Shown: positions 28,019 to 35,783 of the stretch, one piece after another
Position numbering within the stretch: the first letter of the stretch is position 1
Layout of the letters: each line of letters opens with the position of its first letter
Assembly: GCF_004120195.1 (NCBI RefSeq)
Contig: NZ_SCHN01000008.1
Span: forward strand, 516,481-580,480
Length of the DNA stretch: 64,000 nt
Source of the DNA: Enterovibrio baiacu
GTDB taxonomy: Bacteria > Pseudomonadota > Gammaproteobacteria > Enterobacterales > Vibrionaceae
Direction of reading: 5' to 3'
Position numbers and translations under genes: made by a program
Notes under the pieces: model-generated
What the model saw: the letters and a program-made list of their open reading frames with translations, nothing else
Databases searched by the model: none
Told to the model about the DNA's origin: nothing

Positions 28019-28786
28019 TTAGTGTGCGGTCCAGCCACCATCAATAGTAATGGCTTGCGCGGTAATGTTTTTGGCACTTGGTGAACAGAGGAATAAGGCG
28101 GTATCAGCAAGCTCACTCAATGCAATAAAGGCTTTTTTGGGCATGGGTTTGAGCATGATGTCGTGGATGACTTCTTCTTCACTGATGTTGTGGTTTTTTG
28201 CTTGTGCGGCAATTTGATTTTCAACCAGCGGCGTTTTGACATATGAAGGGCACAGTGTATTGATGGTGACATCATGCTCTGCGCTCTCGAGTGCAATGGT
28301 TTTTGAAAAGCCGAGAATACCGTGCTTTGCAGAAACATAGGCGGATTTATACGGAGAGGCCACAAGGCTGTGAATCGAGCCAACATTGATGATGCGTCCA
28401 AAACCTTGCGCGTACATTTCGGGTAAGAAGGCCTTGGTGAGCATGGCGGGACCAGTGAGCAAAATATCGATGATTAATCGCCATGTCTCTTCAGGGAATT
28501 GCTCGAGTGCGGAGACGAATTGGATGCCTGCGTTGTTGATGAGTACATCGACAGGCTTCACGACGCGAGACGGCGCTGACGCAATCTGCTCTGAGTCAGT
28601 AACATCGAGCTCAAGGCCATAAACCTCGGCGTTGTGAGTCTCTCTTAGGGAGGCGACAGCACGTTCAAGGGCTTCTTTATTGATGTCTGAAAGCGTGACG
28701 CAGTAACCGTTGCTTGCAAACCCTTGGGCCATACCAAATCCGATGCCGCTTGCGCCACCTGTGATGAGGACATGCTTTGCTGTCAT
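28019..28786 (-). CDS. D-3-hydroxybutyrate dehydrogenase (SDR)
   Basis: A 255-residue SDR that interconverts 3-hydroxybutyrate and acetoacetate with NAD. It has the cofactor motif TGGASGIG at about 8-15, NNAG, Ser in VGSIHSLVAS and an intact YVSAK (Tyr about 152). The family-typical end is ITIDGGWTAH, and CPSYVKTPLVENQI matches characterised bacterial 3-hydroxybutyrate dehydrogenases. AAGGAGAA precedes the ATG. Role: use of polyhydroxybutyrate or ketone bodies. No phb gene is adjacent. Confidence 0.88.
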   Translation of the reverse strand: MTAKHVLITGGASGIGFGMAQGFASNGYCVTLSDINKEALERAVASLRETHNAEVYGLELDVTDSEQIASAPSRVVKPVDVLINNAGIQFVSALEQFPEETWRLIIDILLTGPAMLTKAFLPEMYAQGFGRIINVGSIHSLVASPYKSAYVSAKHGILGFSKTIALESAEHDVTINTLCPSYVKTPLVENQIAAQAKNHNISEEEVIHDIMLKPMPKKAFIALSELADTALFLCSPSAKNITAQAITIDGGWTAH

Positions 28787-28926
28787 GTGAGTTCTCCTTA
28801 ACGCACCCTTTAAATGAAAGTGAGCACACCATTCGTGTGCGCACTCTTATTAAATTAAGCGTGGATAGGGAAAACAGCAATGCGTAGAAGTACGCAAATG
28901 ACCAATTAAATCATGGCCAGAATGCA

Positions 28927-29406
28927 TTACTGAGCGTTGGGTTTGAGTTTGCTCAGTAGAGACACCACAACCACCACAATAACACCTGCAATCAATCCGA
29001 TGATGCCGTTAAGTAGTGTGGGGACTACCGCTGAAATGATATCGCCAAGTGCGGGAATGAGCGCGGTTTCTCTTGCCGCCTCACCAATCCATTCAGACAA
29101 CACATGCACACCGTGTGACAAAATACCGCCTCCCACCAAGAACATGGCTACCGTGCCGACAATGGACAAGGTCTTCATCAGGTAGGGTGCAAAAACAAGT
29201 AAGCCACGACCCACGGATTGTGCAATGGCTGCACGTTTTTGGCTGAGGTACAAACCTGCATCATCAATTTTTACGATAACAGCAACCAAGCCGTAAACGC
29301 CGATGGTCATGAGAAAAGCAATGCCGAACAGGGTGACGACTTGGGTTAAGAAAGAACTTTCAGAGACCACCCCTAATGTGATCACGATGATTTCTGCAGA
29401 TAAGAT
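28927..29406 (-). pseudogene. yedI: yedI-like DUF808 membrane protein, C-terminal half cut off by the inserted element
   Basis: It encodes about 159 residues of the second half of a DUF808 inner-membrane protein (E. coli YedI, 305 residues): ILSAE.IVITLGVV, GVYGLVAVIVKIDDAG, MKTLSIVGTVAMFLVGGGI, and a C-terminal hydrophobic segment. The frame is open and matches the family up to the codon ATC at 29404-29406, then loses similarity. The first half is on the same strand at 57318-57764. Joining the two at the shared ATC gives about 307 residues. The internal GTG at 29385 might start a short product, but no ribosome site supports it. Confidence 0.92.
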
Positions 29407-29424
29407 TCTATCAGCTTTCTAGGC
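29387..29424. other. Left attachment junction of the inserted element
   Basis: Host DUF808 coding sequence ends at the core GAT 29404-29406 (ATC on the minus strand). The element arm 29407-29424 ends in CTAGGC (29419-29424). The matching right arm carries GCCTAG at the same 18-base distance from the core, so the element arms form a symmetrical attP. Confidence 0.8.
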
Positions 29425-29859
29425 CTCGTTGTCTCGATACTGTGATTACGGTGGTTGATCGTATGGCTTTGCGTTGCAGCGGCTAACCCTCACAACCGTT
29501 CAACTCGCTAAGGCTCGTTTCCTTGGTTGTTCGTCGCCTCGCTAAAACTAACAAAGGATCATTCTTTGGAATGCCATTTAAACGCGCTAGGAACGATTCT
29601 GCGTGGATTTGAGTTGATAACCCAAGCCGTTAGGCTCTTAGAAACAAAAACCCCTTAGAAAGCCTTACAGAAAGGAAAAACAGTAAACTGATCCAAGCCG
29701 ACGAGTGCGACGAGTGAGGGAAGGAAACGTAGTTTACTGACTGAGGGACGAGTGCGAGGGTTAGGCGCGGAGAGAGTGAGGACAAGAACGAGATATTAGG
29801 AATCACTGTGATTAAGGTCTTTGTTCCTAGGGCTGTGATGGTTTTGGTGCGGTGGTGGT

Positions 29860-29957
29860 ATTCCTTTCGATGTATTCCTTTCGATGTATTCCTTTCGATG
29901 TATTCCTTTCGATGTATTCCTTTCGATGTATTCCTTTCGATGTATTCCTTTCGAGGA
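29860..29957. repeat. 14-bp tandem repeat, seven units
   Basis: The unit ATTCCTTTCGATGT is repeated six times exactly with a seventh partial unit, with no spacers. Three units make 42 bases, so an apparent repeat protein on the minus strand is an artefact. Confidence 0.95.
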
Positions 29958-30181
29958 GATGGCACCCCTCACCCCCTAAGCCCTTGAAAAATAAATTAAA
30001 TCTAGTAAAAGTTCTAAATGTTAAATTTTAGATGTAGCGATTACTTGCAAGTCATTCTAAAGGGTTATAATCAATCAAGCTACCATCGTACTACTGGTAA
30101 GAGAAGTCCTCTGAGAATGGCTTACAGGAGCTTCTAGAGGGTATTATGAGGTGTGTCTCAGGGTGGGTATTCCTAAAAAGG

Positions 30182-30204
30182 AAAAGCCCCCGATATGGAG
30201 GCTT
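30182..30204 (-). terminator. Probable terminator downstream of the resolvase gene
   Basis: On the minus strand AAGCCTCC pairs with GGGGGCTT around ATATC, followed by TTCCTTTTT. It is about 270 bases beyond the resolvase stop. Confidence 0.6.
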
Positions 30205-30474
30205 AGATCTAACCCTGATGGAAGGGTAGGTAGGCGAAGAATGCCAGATTAGCTACTAGCAAAATCCATTGTAGCTCAGTCACTTAGTAGCCCACTTGAT
30301 TTTAGCTATGGATGTAACCTTGCGTAGGCAGTCACCTAGGTTGTAGCCATATATCTCAAGGCCTCGCCAAATGATCAGGGTTTTGGTAGCATTCACCGTG
30401 ACGATGTTCATAGTATTTCCTCTGGGTATCGTTCGGTGGGGATACTTTCTCAGGGCTTCCCCACCAATCCTCTC

Positions 30475-31107
30475 TTACAGCTTTCCAGCTTCTTTCAGTT
30501 CTTTACGCATAGCTACAATCACCTTAGGGCTACACTTCAATGCAGCGGTGATTTCTACCTGTTTAGCTCCATCAAGCAACATGCCCTTGATAGCACTGCG
30601 TAGCTTCACATCTGGTTGTTTTCCTTTGTATTTCTTCTCAGTATCCGGTCTTTCAGCATCTGCCTTCTGTTCTCGCTCGATACCCTGACGTTGACGCTTC
30701 TTCATGGTCTCCCACCACTCACGCGACATTGCCGCACCGATGTCTAAGATGAAGTTCGTCAGCACCTCCATCAGTGGGTTATCTGCCTGTTGGTGAGTCA
30801 TAGGCTGATCAACTGATACGATGTATGCGCCTTTCTCTTTGACTACACGCTTGAGTTTGTCCCAATCGTCCATAGTCATACGGGTGATGCGGTCTACCTT
30901 CTCGATGATGATGCGGTCGCCTTCCTGTAGTTCATCCAGTAGCTTTGCCAGTTCAGGACGCTGTAGCTTTGTCCCTGAGTAGTTCTCTGTGTAGGTGATG
31001 ATTGCACCATCGAACTTGTCAGTGGTGAAGCTGAGCATATTGTCACGCTCACGGTTAGAGTCCTGTTCATCTGTAGATGCGCGGAGGTAGATTCTGTTGA
31101 TAGCCAT
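30475..31107 (-). CDS. Small serine recombinase (resolvase/invertase family)
   Basis: A 210-residue protein. The catalytic domain at about 1-140 begins INRIYLRASTDEQD with the nucleophile Ser in the RxS motif (Ser10), and EKVDRITR follows, as in Tn3/gamma-delta-type resolvases. A C-terminal helix-turn-helix lies at about 165-205 (RSAIKGMLLDGAKQVEITAAL). It is small and lacks the recombinase/zinc-ribbon parts of large integrases. Directly upstream (31111-31233) are inverted repeats arranged like a res site. Probable role: resolving multimers or switching an invertible segment; the iteron-like pair near 31600 favours a plasmid-like use. Confidence 0.9.
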   Translation of the reverse strand: MAINRIYLRASTDEQDSNRERDNMLSFTTDKFDGAIITYTENYSGTKLQRPELAKLLDELQEGDRIIIEKVDRITRMTMDDWDKLKRVVKEKGAYIVSVDQPMTHQQADNPLMEVLTNFILDIGAAMSREWWETMKKRQRQGIEREQKADAERPDTEKKYKGKQPDVKLRSAIKGMLLDGAKQVEITAALKCSPKVIVAMRKELKEAGKL

Positions 31108-31110
31108 TGT

Positions 31111-31233
31111 TATTCCCTAAGGGTCTTTGTTTCAGTGGGAATAGAATAATGTTCCCTAAGGGTTGTGTCAATAGGGAATAGCTACGGAATATCAAGGGAA
31201 TACTGATTAAGGATTGACCAATGGGAATATTCC
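31111..31233. promoter_or_regulatory. res-like recombination/operator site of the resolvase
   Basis: Subsite 1 runs from TATTCCC (31111-31117) to GGGAATA (31137-31143), 33 bp. Subsite 2 runs from TTCCCTA (31152-31158) to TAGGGAA (31172-31178), 27 bp. Further GGAATA copies are at 31186 and 31197, and the palindrome GGAATATTCC is at 31224-31233. The spacing and arm form resemble the I-II-III subsites of Tn3-family res, placed next to the recombinase gene as usual. Confidence 0.55.
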
Positions 31234-31595
31234 ATTGAGGTATGCCCTTAGGGGATTGGATAGTTGGTAGGTATTGCTTGCCTTTGTGTCTGAGGTGTAG
31301 TAGTTGCGTGTGTGCGATCTACTATCGGTGAGAGGGATTCACGGTGGATGGATACTATTGATGATGTGTTGTCAATAGCTGATTACCTAAAGTATTTATA
31401 AAGCCTTACTAATCAAGCACTTAGGATTTCTGGATAAGGGAATGGTTGATTTCTACAGATTGATAACAATGTTCCAACCATTTTTACAGTCCATTTACAG
31501 GTGCCGTGACCACCTCCGAAAAATTTAAAAATGAAACTTCCCCTATGCAATTCAACGTGGTACGCTCAACTCATCCCACGCAGTCACTGCGTTTT

Positions 31596-31660
31596 GGACA
31601 AAAATGTCCGTGATACCGGACAAAAATGTCCGCCTAATAAAATATAATAAAAATAAACAC
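31596..31660. promoter_or_regulatory. Iteron-like repeats plus AT-rich tract (candidate replication origin)
   Basis: Two copies of the palindrome GGACAAAAATGTCC, at 31596-31609 and 31618-31631, start exactly 22 bases apart (two helical turns). They are followed by an almost pure A/T run to about 31655. This is the usual form of a small iteron origin, or of a double operator. Confidence 0.45.
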
Positions 31661-31760
31661 TCATGCTTCGAAACATCGCAAGCGTTGCTTGCTCGTTCTC
31701 AGCTTTTGAAAAGGCAATCATTTCTGATTACCCTTCCATCAAACAACTCCTTCCGCGCCT

Positions 31761-31958
31761 TTACTCTCCACTCATCCTAATCAGAGGCGGCGGCTCTGTT
31801 GAAGCGGCAATGTCCTTCACACCTTGCGTGATCCGAAGTTTTTCTTCGTGTGTTCTGCTACGCCTTGTTTTCTCGTTTGTCAGGGCTATCGCTTCCTGCA
31901 TACCCTTTGCGATTTTTCGCTTTTCTTCAAGCGTTAACTCTATGCGTTCTTTCTTCAT
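31761..31958 (-). CDS. Small charged protein of the element, unknown
   Basis: About 65 residues (MKKERIELTLEEKRKIAKG...), strongly charged and predicted all-helical. The ATG at 31958 is preferred because GGAAA lies before it; an in-frame ATG at 31976 has no ribosome site. It is close to the iteron-like repeats, so a DNA-binding or copy-control role is possible but unsupported. Confidence 0.45.
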   Translation of the reverse strand: MKKERIELTLEEKRKIAKGMQEAIALTNEKTRRSRTHEEKLRITQGVKDIAASTEPPPLIRMSGE

Positions 31959-32121
31959 AAAAAAATTTCCATTCATGATTAGTGGTTAGGGATGTATTTT
32001 GCGTCCCCAAGAAGGGGAAAGACTTTTTGCCAACATTGTCATAAAGGTTTCGCTCAATTATGTGCGAAAGCCCAAAGCGCATTTTTGCGTTTCTCAGAAG
32101 TCAAACCGTGATTCGGCGGTT

Positions 32122-32619
32122 TCAGAAATCCCAACCAGAACCACCAGAAACGCCACCTATGAAAAATTCAATATTGCGTTGTTCTGTCCAGTGCAATTGA
32201 AGTCGATCAAGCCTCTTAGCGTATTCAGCTTCTGGTGTGTAGCTTTCATCGAAAACAACGATGTATTTGATGCCAAGTGCGCTAAGGTCATCTTGAATGA
32301 TCTTGTGCTTAATGGCTGAATTCGACCAGCAACACTCTTTGATACGTCGGTACTTGCCACCTCTAAAATCGCTTAGTGCTGCGTCTGAGTCAACGAGTGA
32401 CGGAATAAAATTCAACTCATCACATTTGTATTCAACGATGGTCTTCGTTGGTTTATGCCAGAAATCGCCCTGTGCTCGAAACTCATGACCATTCCTGTCA
32501 AGAAACCGTAGAAACTGACGTGTCTTGGGGTGTCTAAAGTGCTTTCCGTGGATAGGTAGGAAGCCGCATGTTTCAGCGGCAAATTTCCCCTCAGCTTTGC
32601 TTCCGTAGTTAGCCACCAC
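32122..32619 (-). CDS. Putative PD-(D/E)XK-type nuclease
   Basis: 165 residues. The stretch GDFWHKPTKTIVEYKCDELN has the Asp ... Glu-x-Lys spacing of PD-(D/E)XK nucleases, flanked by predicted strands, and a later strand IKYIVVFDE also fits that fold. Such small phage nucleases act as Holliday-junction or nicking enzymes. The family is not recognised further. It overlaps the upstream gene by 11 bases on the same strand. Confidence 0.55.
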   Translation of the reverse strand: MVANYGSKAEGKFAAETCGFLPIHGKHFRHPKTRQFLRFLDRNGHEFRAQGDFWHKPTKTIVEYKCDELNFIPSLVDSDAALSDFRGGKYRRIKECCWSNSAIKHKIIQDDLSALGIKYIVVFDESYTPEAEYAKRLDRLQLHWTEQRNIEFFIGGVSGGSGWDF

Positions 32620-32770
32620 GTCTAGCCCTTGCGATTAAATCAGCAATGTCCCTTTCGTGCTGGTCTTCCCAAGGGTGATCAGAAAATAGCTTCATTGCCT
32701 CATGTCGCTCTGCGTTGTTTTTGATGCTACTGATGCCGATAAGTGCTTGTAGAAAAACAGAATAGTTCAT
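32609..32770 (-). CDS. Small protein of the element, unknown
   Basis: 53 residues (MNYSVFLQALIGISS...), helical, with a basic end ARARRGG. GGAGG lies directly before the ATG at 32770. A longer reading from 32887 would run inside the upstream gene and lacks a site. It sits between a 248-residue gene and the putative nuclease gene, overlapping the latter, so the three are one translational unit. Confidence 0.55.
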   Translation of the reverse strand: MNYSVFLQALIGISSIKNNAERHEAMKLFSDHPWEDQHERDIADLIARARRGG

Positions 32771-32771
32771 G

Positions 32772-33518
32772 TTAGATGCCTCCGATAATGGCTTGGATTG
32801 ATTGCTGTGCTTCAAGGAGTTTGTCAGAAGTTGACTTGCCTGTTGATGATACCCATGCAGGTATTTTGATAAGTTTCTCGTACTCAACCTTCATGTCAGC
32901 CTTGGGGTTCTCTGCTCGTATGCGTTTAAGCGCACCAAGACGCTCATATTCCATCAAGACGTTTAGTTTGCGGTATCGCTCGGCCTTGTCACCACCCATC
33001 ACATAGCCGTACTCAGTGTGCTCTGCGTAGTTGTCTGGAATGGCCTTGAAAGTGCGGCTTGCGTACTCATCAGGAAGCGATTCTTTCAGCACACTACAAA
33101 AACCAATAGCAAAATCATTTTGCTGGTAGTAAACAACACCTTCATCAGCCCAAGGCTCATCAAGGCCAATATACACACCGTGACGCTCTAGGAGTTGCTG
33201 AGGCAATAGACCAACGTTCGGATCTGATGCTTGAACTGAAAGTAGTTCGTACATGTTCAGATTTTCTGGGTAGTTGGCTTTGAAATACTCTTCATCGAAG
33301 AGGTTGTTTTCTAGCTGATTCATGGCGAACCACTTAATCAACTCGCGTGTAGTCAATACCCGCCACTTGTAGCGGGAAACTTTGGTATTTAGATCAGCGT
33401 AGAGGGCGGGATAGCCACTCTTAATTTCGATGATGTGTGCGTTGTAGTGAAGGGTTGTTTCAATGCGGTGTTGCTTAGAAAAACGTGTTGCTAGTGCTTC
33501 AATGTTTTTAATACTCAT
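32772..33518 (-). CDS. Element protein of unknown function (248 residues)
   Basis: No motif I recognise. The protein is mixed alpha/beta with several aromatic stretches (WADEGVVYYQQNDFAIGF) and a charged C-terminal third. AGAGGT precedes the ATG. It lies between the collar-domain tail protein and two small genes on the same strand, so it may be structural or accessory to the tail, but nothing in the sequence decides this. Confidence 0.55.
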   Translation of the reverse strand: MSIKNIEALATRFSKQHRIETTLHYNAHIIEIKSGYPALYADLNTKVSRYKWRVLTTRELIKWFAMNQLENNLFDEEYFKANYPENLNMYELLSVQASDPNVGLLPQQLLERHGVYIGLDEPWADEGVVYYQQNDFAIGFCSVLKESLPDEYASRTFKAIPDNYAEHTEYGYVMGGDKAERYRKLNVLMEYERLGALKRIRAENPKADMKVEYEKLIKIPAWVSSTGKSTSDKLLEAQQSIQAIIGGI

Positions 33519-33585
33519 AACTACCTCTTTCGGTTAAGTAGTCTGAGCCGTGAACCTTTGCGGCTGCATCTATTATCAGTTGTTG

Positions 33586-34200
33586 TTAGTCTTCGTACAT
33601 ACCTACGAACATGATGTAACTAAGTGCCATGAACTCAGGACGATTGTCAAAGTCTGCAATGTCATGTTTGTGTGCTTGGCCTCCACCAGTGTGATGTGTA
33701 GTTGGGTATAGATTAGACCAGTGTTTAATGTCAGGGCCACATTGACGATTATCACCACTAACCCAACCTGTTTGATCATAACCCAACGAACCGTTATGAA
33801 CTACGTGGTTGTGAGAAGGAATGTGTGCAATTTCAAGTTTGAAATCAGCGGTACTCTTCAATGATACCTTGTGTACGCCGCCAGTTTTGGCGTTAGCGAA
33901 TTCGTCATTAACACCCATGATGAACTTGCCGCGAAGGTCAGGCGTAAGAACACCATTTACAGTTCGACCATCACAGATAGCCCAACCTTTGGTTAGGTTC
34001 TCTTCCTTGCCGTAGTACATGGAAATGTAGCCAACTGGCAGATCTGGTCGCTTGTTATCTTCACCTTTAGTCCATTTAAACGTTCGTTGAATCGCTCGCT
34101 TTAACGCACAGATTTGCTGAGCACCTTCGGCGCGTGGATCGTCGTCTGCTGGTAATTTTGGGTTGATGTCTGAAATGTGATATCCGTTATCAATAGACAT
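33586..34200 (-). CDS. Phage tail-collar domain protein
   Basis: 204 residues. The tail-collar pattern is clear: PVGYISMYYG..., KGWAICDGRTVNGVLTPDLRGKFIMG, then His-rich HIPSHNHVVHN and GQAHKHD, ending PEFMALSYIMFVG. This fold forms receptor-binding tips or the base of tail fibres. The upstream 53-residue gene ends on its start codon (TAATG), so the two are coupled. Confidence 0.8.
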   Translation of the reverse strand: MSIDNGYHISDINPKLPADDDPRAEGAQQICALKRAIQRTFKWTKGEDNKRPDLPVGYISMYYGKEENLTKGWAICDGRTVNGVLTPDLRGKFIMGVNDEFANAKTGGVHKVSLKSTADFKLEIAHIPSHNHVVHNGSLGYDQTGWVSGDNRQCGPDIKHWSNLYPTTHHTGGGQAHKHDIADFDNRPEFMALSYIMFVGMYED

Positions 34201-34361
34201 TAGAAGCCCTCCGCTTGCAGTACGTTGATTTCTTGGCGAACTCGATCAAGTGCCTCCTGTAGAGACGCAATGCGCTCATTGGCCTCTGTTGTTGTTAGTG
34301 CATCAGCAACGTAGCAGACAAGCTGCTTTTGCATGTCGGTGTATTTATCAGGATTTTTCAT
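34200..34361 (-). CDS. Small coiled protein paired with the tail-collar gene
   Basis: 53 residues (MKNPDKYTDMQKQL...). After residue 13, the stretch LVCYVADALTTTEANERI and the following heptad helix resemble the 55-residue protein encoded at 54294-54461 next to the other tail gene. The stop overlaps the collar-gene ATG by one base. It may be a tail chaperone or trimerisation partner. It is too short for most gene finders. Confidence 0.6.
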   Translation of the reverse strand: MKNPDKYTDMQKQLVCYVADALTTTEANERIASLQEALDRVRQEINVLQAEGF

Positions 34362-34370
34362 GTTATTTCC

Positions 34371-35048
34371 TTATGTGGTAATTGACTCCCATGTTGTTAG
34401 GTCTACAGGGGTTAGTCCGTATGCTCCGATGTTTTCGAAGTCATTTGCTTCTAGATATTGAAAAAGGTCATCTTCGAAATAGACGAACCTTGATTCGTGG
34501 TTAATCAACACGTTGCTTGTGCCAAACTCACCCTCACACCACGCTCTAAAATCGTCGTAGTTGCGTTCAACCGATACAGGTAAGGGATTGACTTCAACCT
34601 CGTCGATGGTGTTCTTGTAGCAGCTATCAGAAAGCCTCATGAAGTGCTTATCTTTAGCCTCGATACGGTTAGCTTTGACAGCTATGACCTTCGCTATGGT
34701 TTCGTTGTAGGCCTTGTCCGCTGGATGGAATGGGATGATGTAGCTTGCGTTGTTGTAGTTCCGCAGAGTCTCCAAGTAACCAGCGTCCTTGAGTTCAACC
34801 ATCAACCTTCGAACCTGACGCTCAGACACACCCACCAATGCGCCTAGTTCGTCGTTACTCTTCCAGTAGCATGTGATCAGGCGGTAGGGGTTTATTTCCT
34901 TGCTATTGAGGTAGAATTTGAACTCAGTCCAAATAGCGATCCAGAGTAAACGTGCGTTAGGTGAAAGGTTCAGGTTGTACAGTATTTCAAGTGGAAGGAA
35001 GCGTAGGTAGCGATTATCCGTGGTTGCTGGTAGTTGTATTTCGTTCAT
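34371..35048 (-). CDS. Helix-turn-helix replication initiator-like protein
   Basis: A 225-residue protein. Residues from about 15 to 100 form a winged helix of the HTH_36/Rep type (LLWIAIWTEFKF ... SNDELGALVGVSERQVRRLMVELKDAGYLE). Phage and plasmid replication proteins begin like this. The rest has no domain I can name. The ATG at 35048 is preferred (GAAGGAAA upstream) over 35090. It overlaps the end of a small RHH-like gene, an arrangement like copG-rep operons of plasmids. It is a candidate initiator for the element's origin. Confidence 0.6.
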   Translation of the reverse strand: MNEIQLPATTDNRYLRFLPLEILYNLNLSPNARLLWIAIWTEFKFYLNSKEINPYRLITCYWKSNDELGALVGVSERQVRRLMVELKDAGYLETLRNYNNASYIIPFHPADKAYNETIAKVIAVKANRIEAKDKHFMRLSDSCYKNTIDEVEVNPLPVSVERNYDDFRAWCEGEFGTSNVLINHESRFVYFEDDLFQYLEANDFENIGAYGLTPVDLTTWESITT

Positions 35049-35184
35049 CGCTTTCCTTCGCCGTAGTAGCCTTGGTAAATGCTTCGTCAATCAACTCGCA
35101 AATCTTGCGTGTTACGGTCTTATCTTCGCTGTCAGATAGCCAAATAAGCGGTTCCTGTAGCTGTGTCGGTATGGTTACTCTCAT
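35014..35184 (-). CDS. Small RHH (CopG-like) protein
   Basis: 56 residues beginning MRVTIPTQLQEPL, the short beta-strand-then-helix pattern of ribbon-helix-helix repressors, followed by a helix (KTVTRKICELIDEAF). GAGGTG precedes the ATG. Its last 35 bases overlap the Rep-like gene in another frame. Probable role: repression of its own operon/copy control. Confidence 0.6.
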   Translation of the reverse strand: MRVTIPTQLQEPLIWLSDSEDKTVTRKICELIDEAFTKATTAKESDERNTTTSNHG

Positions 35185-35290
35185 AAGCACCTCGTTTGAG
35201 TCGTGTGGCGGGTTGTAGTGCGTTTTAAAGGCATCAGATGAATCGTTGTATTGTTTTATCTAACGCCTCTCAGAATCGCTTACAGAGCGT

Positions 35291-35527
35291 TTAAACCTCA
35301 TAGGCCTTTGGAGCTAGTGCCACCTTGTCTTTGTTGCCGTAGCGCCCAGTTGGTAGTAGGTAGCCAAGATCCAACAATGCACGGAAGTACAACTGAATTG
35401 AGATGGTAGATTTACCTAGTACCGCTGCGTAATCAGTCTTGTTTCGAGGAATATCAGGGTGATACATCATCAGTGAGATGATTGTTTTGTGTGCATCTGT
35501 GATTGACAGGTCAGTAATATATTTCAT
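35291..35527 (-). CDS. Small winged-helix DNA-binding protein
   Basis: 78 residues. The core DIPRNKTDYAAVLGKSTISIQLYFRALLDLGYL is a winged helix-turn-helix, and the last 20 residues form the wing. The ribosome site AGGAAT is inside the palindrome AGGAATATTCCT directly before the ATG, so the protein may repress its own translation or transcription. It is a candidate regulator of the element; it is not similar to CI-type repressors. Confidence 0.65.
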   Translation of the reverse strand: MKYITDLSITDAHKTIISLMMYHPDIPRNKTDYAAVLGKSTISIQLYFRALLDLGYLLPTGRYGNKDKVALAPKAYEV

Positions 35528-35539
35528 AGGAATATTCCT
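35528..35539. promoter_or_regulatory. Palindrome covering the ribosome site of the winged-helix gene
   Basis: The perfect 12-bp palindrome AGGAATATTCCT ends directly before the start codon. Its inner ten bases recur at 31224-31233 in the resolvase control region. Confidence 0.5.
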
Positions 35540-35590
35540 TATTATTAGTATCTAATTGATCTTTTCTTAGTTAATTTTCTTAACTCTTCT

Positions 35591-35627
35591 AATAATAAAT
35601 ACGTTTGGAAAACGAAAATCCTCACAC
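35591..35627 (+). promoter_or_regulatory. Shared control motif, copy 1 (plus)
   Basis: A 37-base motif: AATAATAAATACGTT at the left, AAATCCTCACAC at the right. It points to the gene at 35784. At least 27 of 37 bases match copy 2, which is inverted 91 bases away. Confidence 0.6.
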
Positions 35628-35718
35628 TTTGTGAAAATAAATTTGAAATTCATCAAAAAACAATCAAATCCATGAAAAACAATGAGTTGAAAAAATAATT
35701 TAAGTTTTTTATCAAATG

Positions 35719-35755
35719 GTGTGAGGATTTTAACTTTTAGAACGTATTTATTATT
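35719..35755 (-). promoter_or_regulatory. Shared control motif, copy 2 (minus)
   Basis: The inverted partner of copy 1 in the AT-rich divergent region 35528-35783. It points to the winged-helix gene ending at 35527. Ends are the same (AATAATAAATACGTT ... AAATCCTCACAC); the middle ten bases differ. Confidence 0.6.
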
Positions 35756-35783
35756 ATACCCCTAAGAAATTTTGGATTAATTT

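Larger units (their letters stand above)
29425..30474. other. Non-coding left end of the element
   Basis: About 1.05 kb without a convincing gene. It contains a 14-bp tandem repeat array (29860-29957), a minus-strand terminator-like hairpin (30182-30204) and a perfect hairpin GGTGGGGA/TCCCCACC at about 30436-30467. TAACCCTC (29483) and GAGGGTTA (29754) form a distant inverted pair. Elements of this kind often keep packaging or replication signals at such ends; that is only a possibility. Confidence 0.5.
31108..31760. other. Intergenic control region: res-like repeats and iteron-like pair
   Basis: 653 bases without a gene. The left part (31111-31233) carries inverted GGGAATA-type repeats, listed separately. 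The right part (31596-31660) carries two palindromic direct repeats and an AT-rich run, also listed separately. The middle shows nothing I can name. Confidence 0.6.

Noticed and set aside
29860..29957. Possible CRISPR array
   Set aside because: The units are 14 bp, directly joined and without spacers; no cas genes.
29630..29965. Minus-strand frame with KEYIERNTSKGIHR repeats
   Set aside because: It is only the translation of the 14-bp tandem DNA repeat; no start signal.
31663..32319. Plus-strand frames of 106-108 codons
   Set aside because: They are opposite the better supported minus-strand genes with ribosome sites and coupled starts.
34525..34540. Another CTCACAC motif copy
   Set aside because: It lies inside the Rep-like coding region and lacks the AAATACG part.
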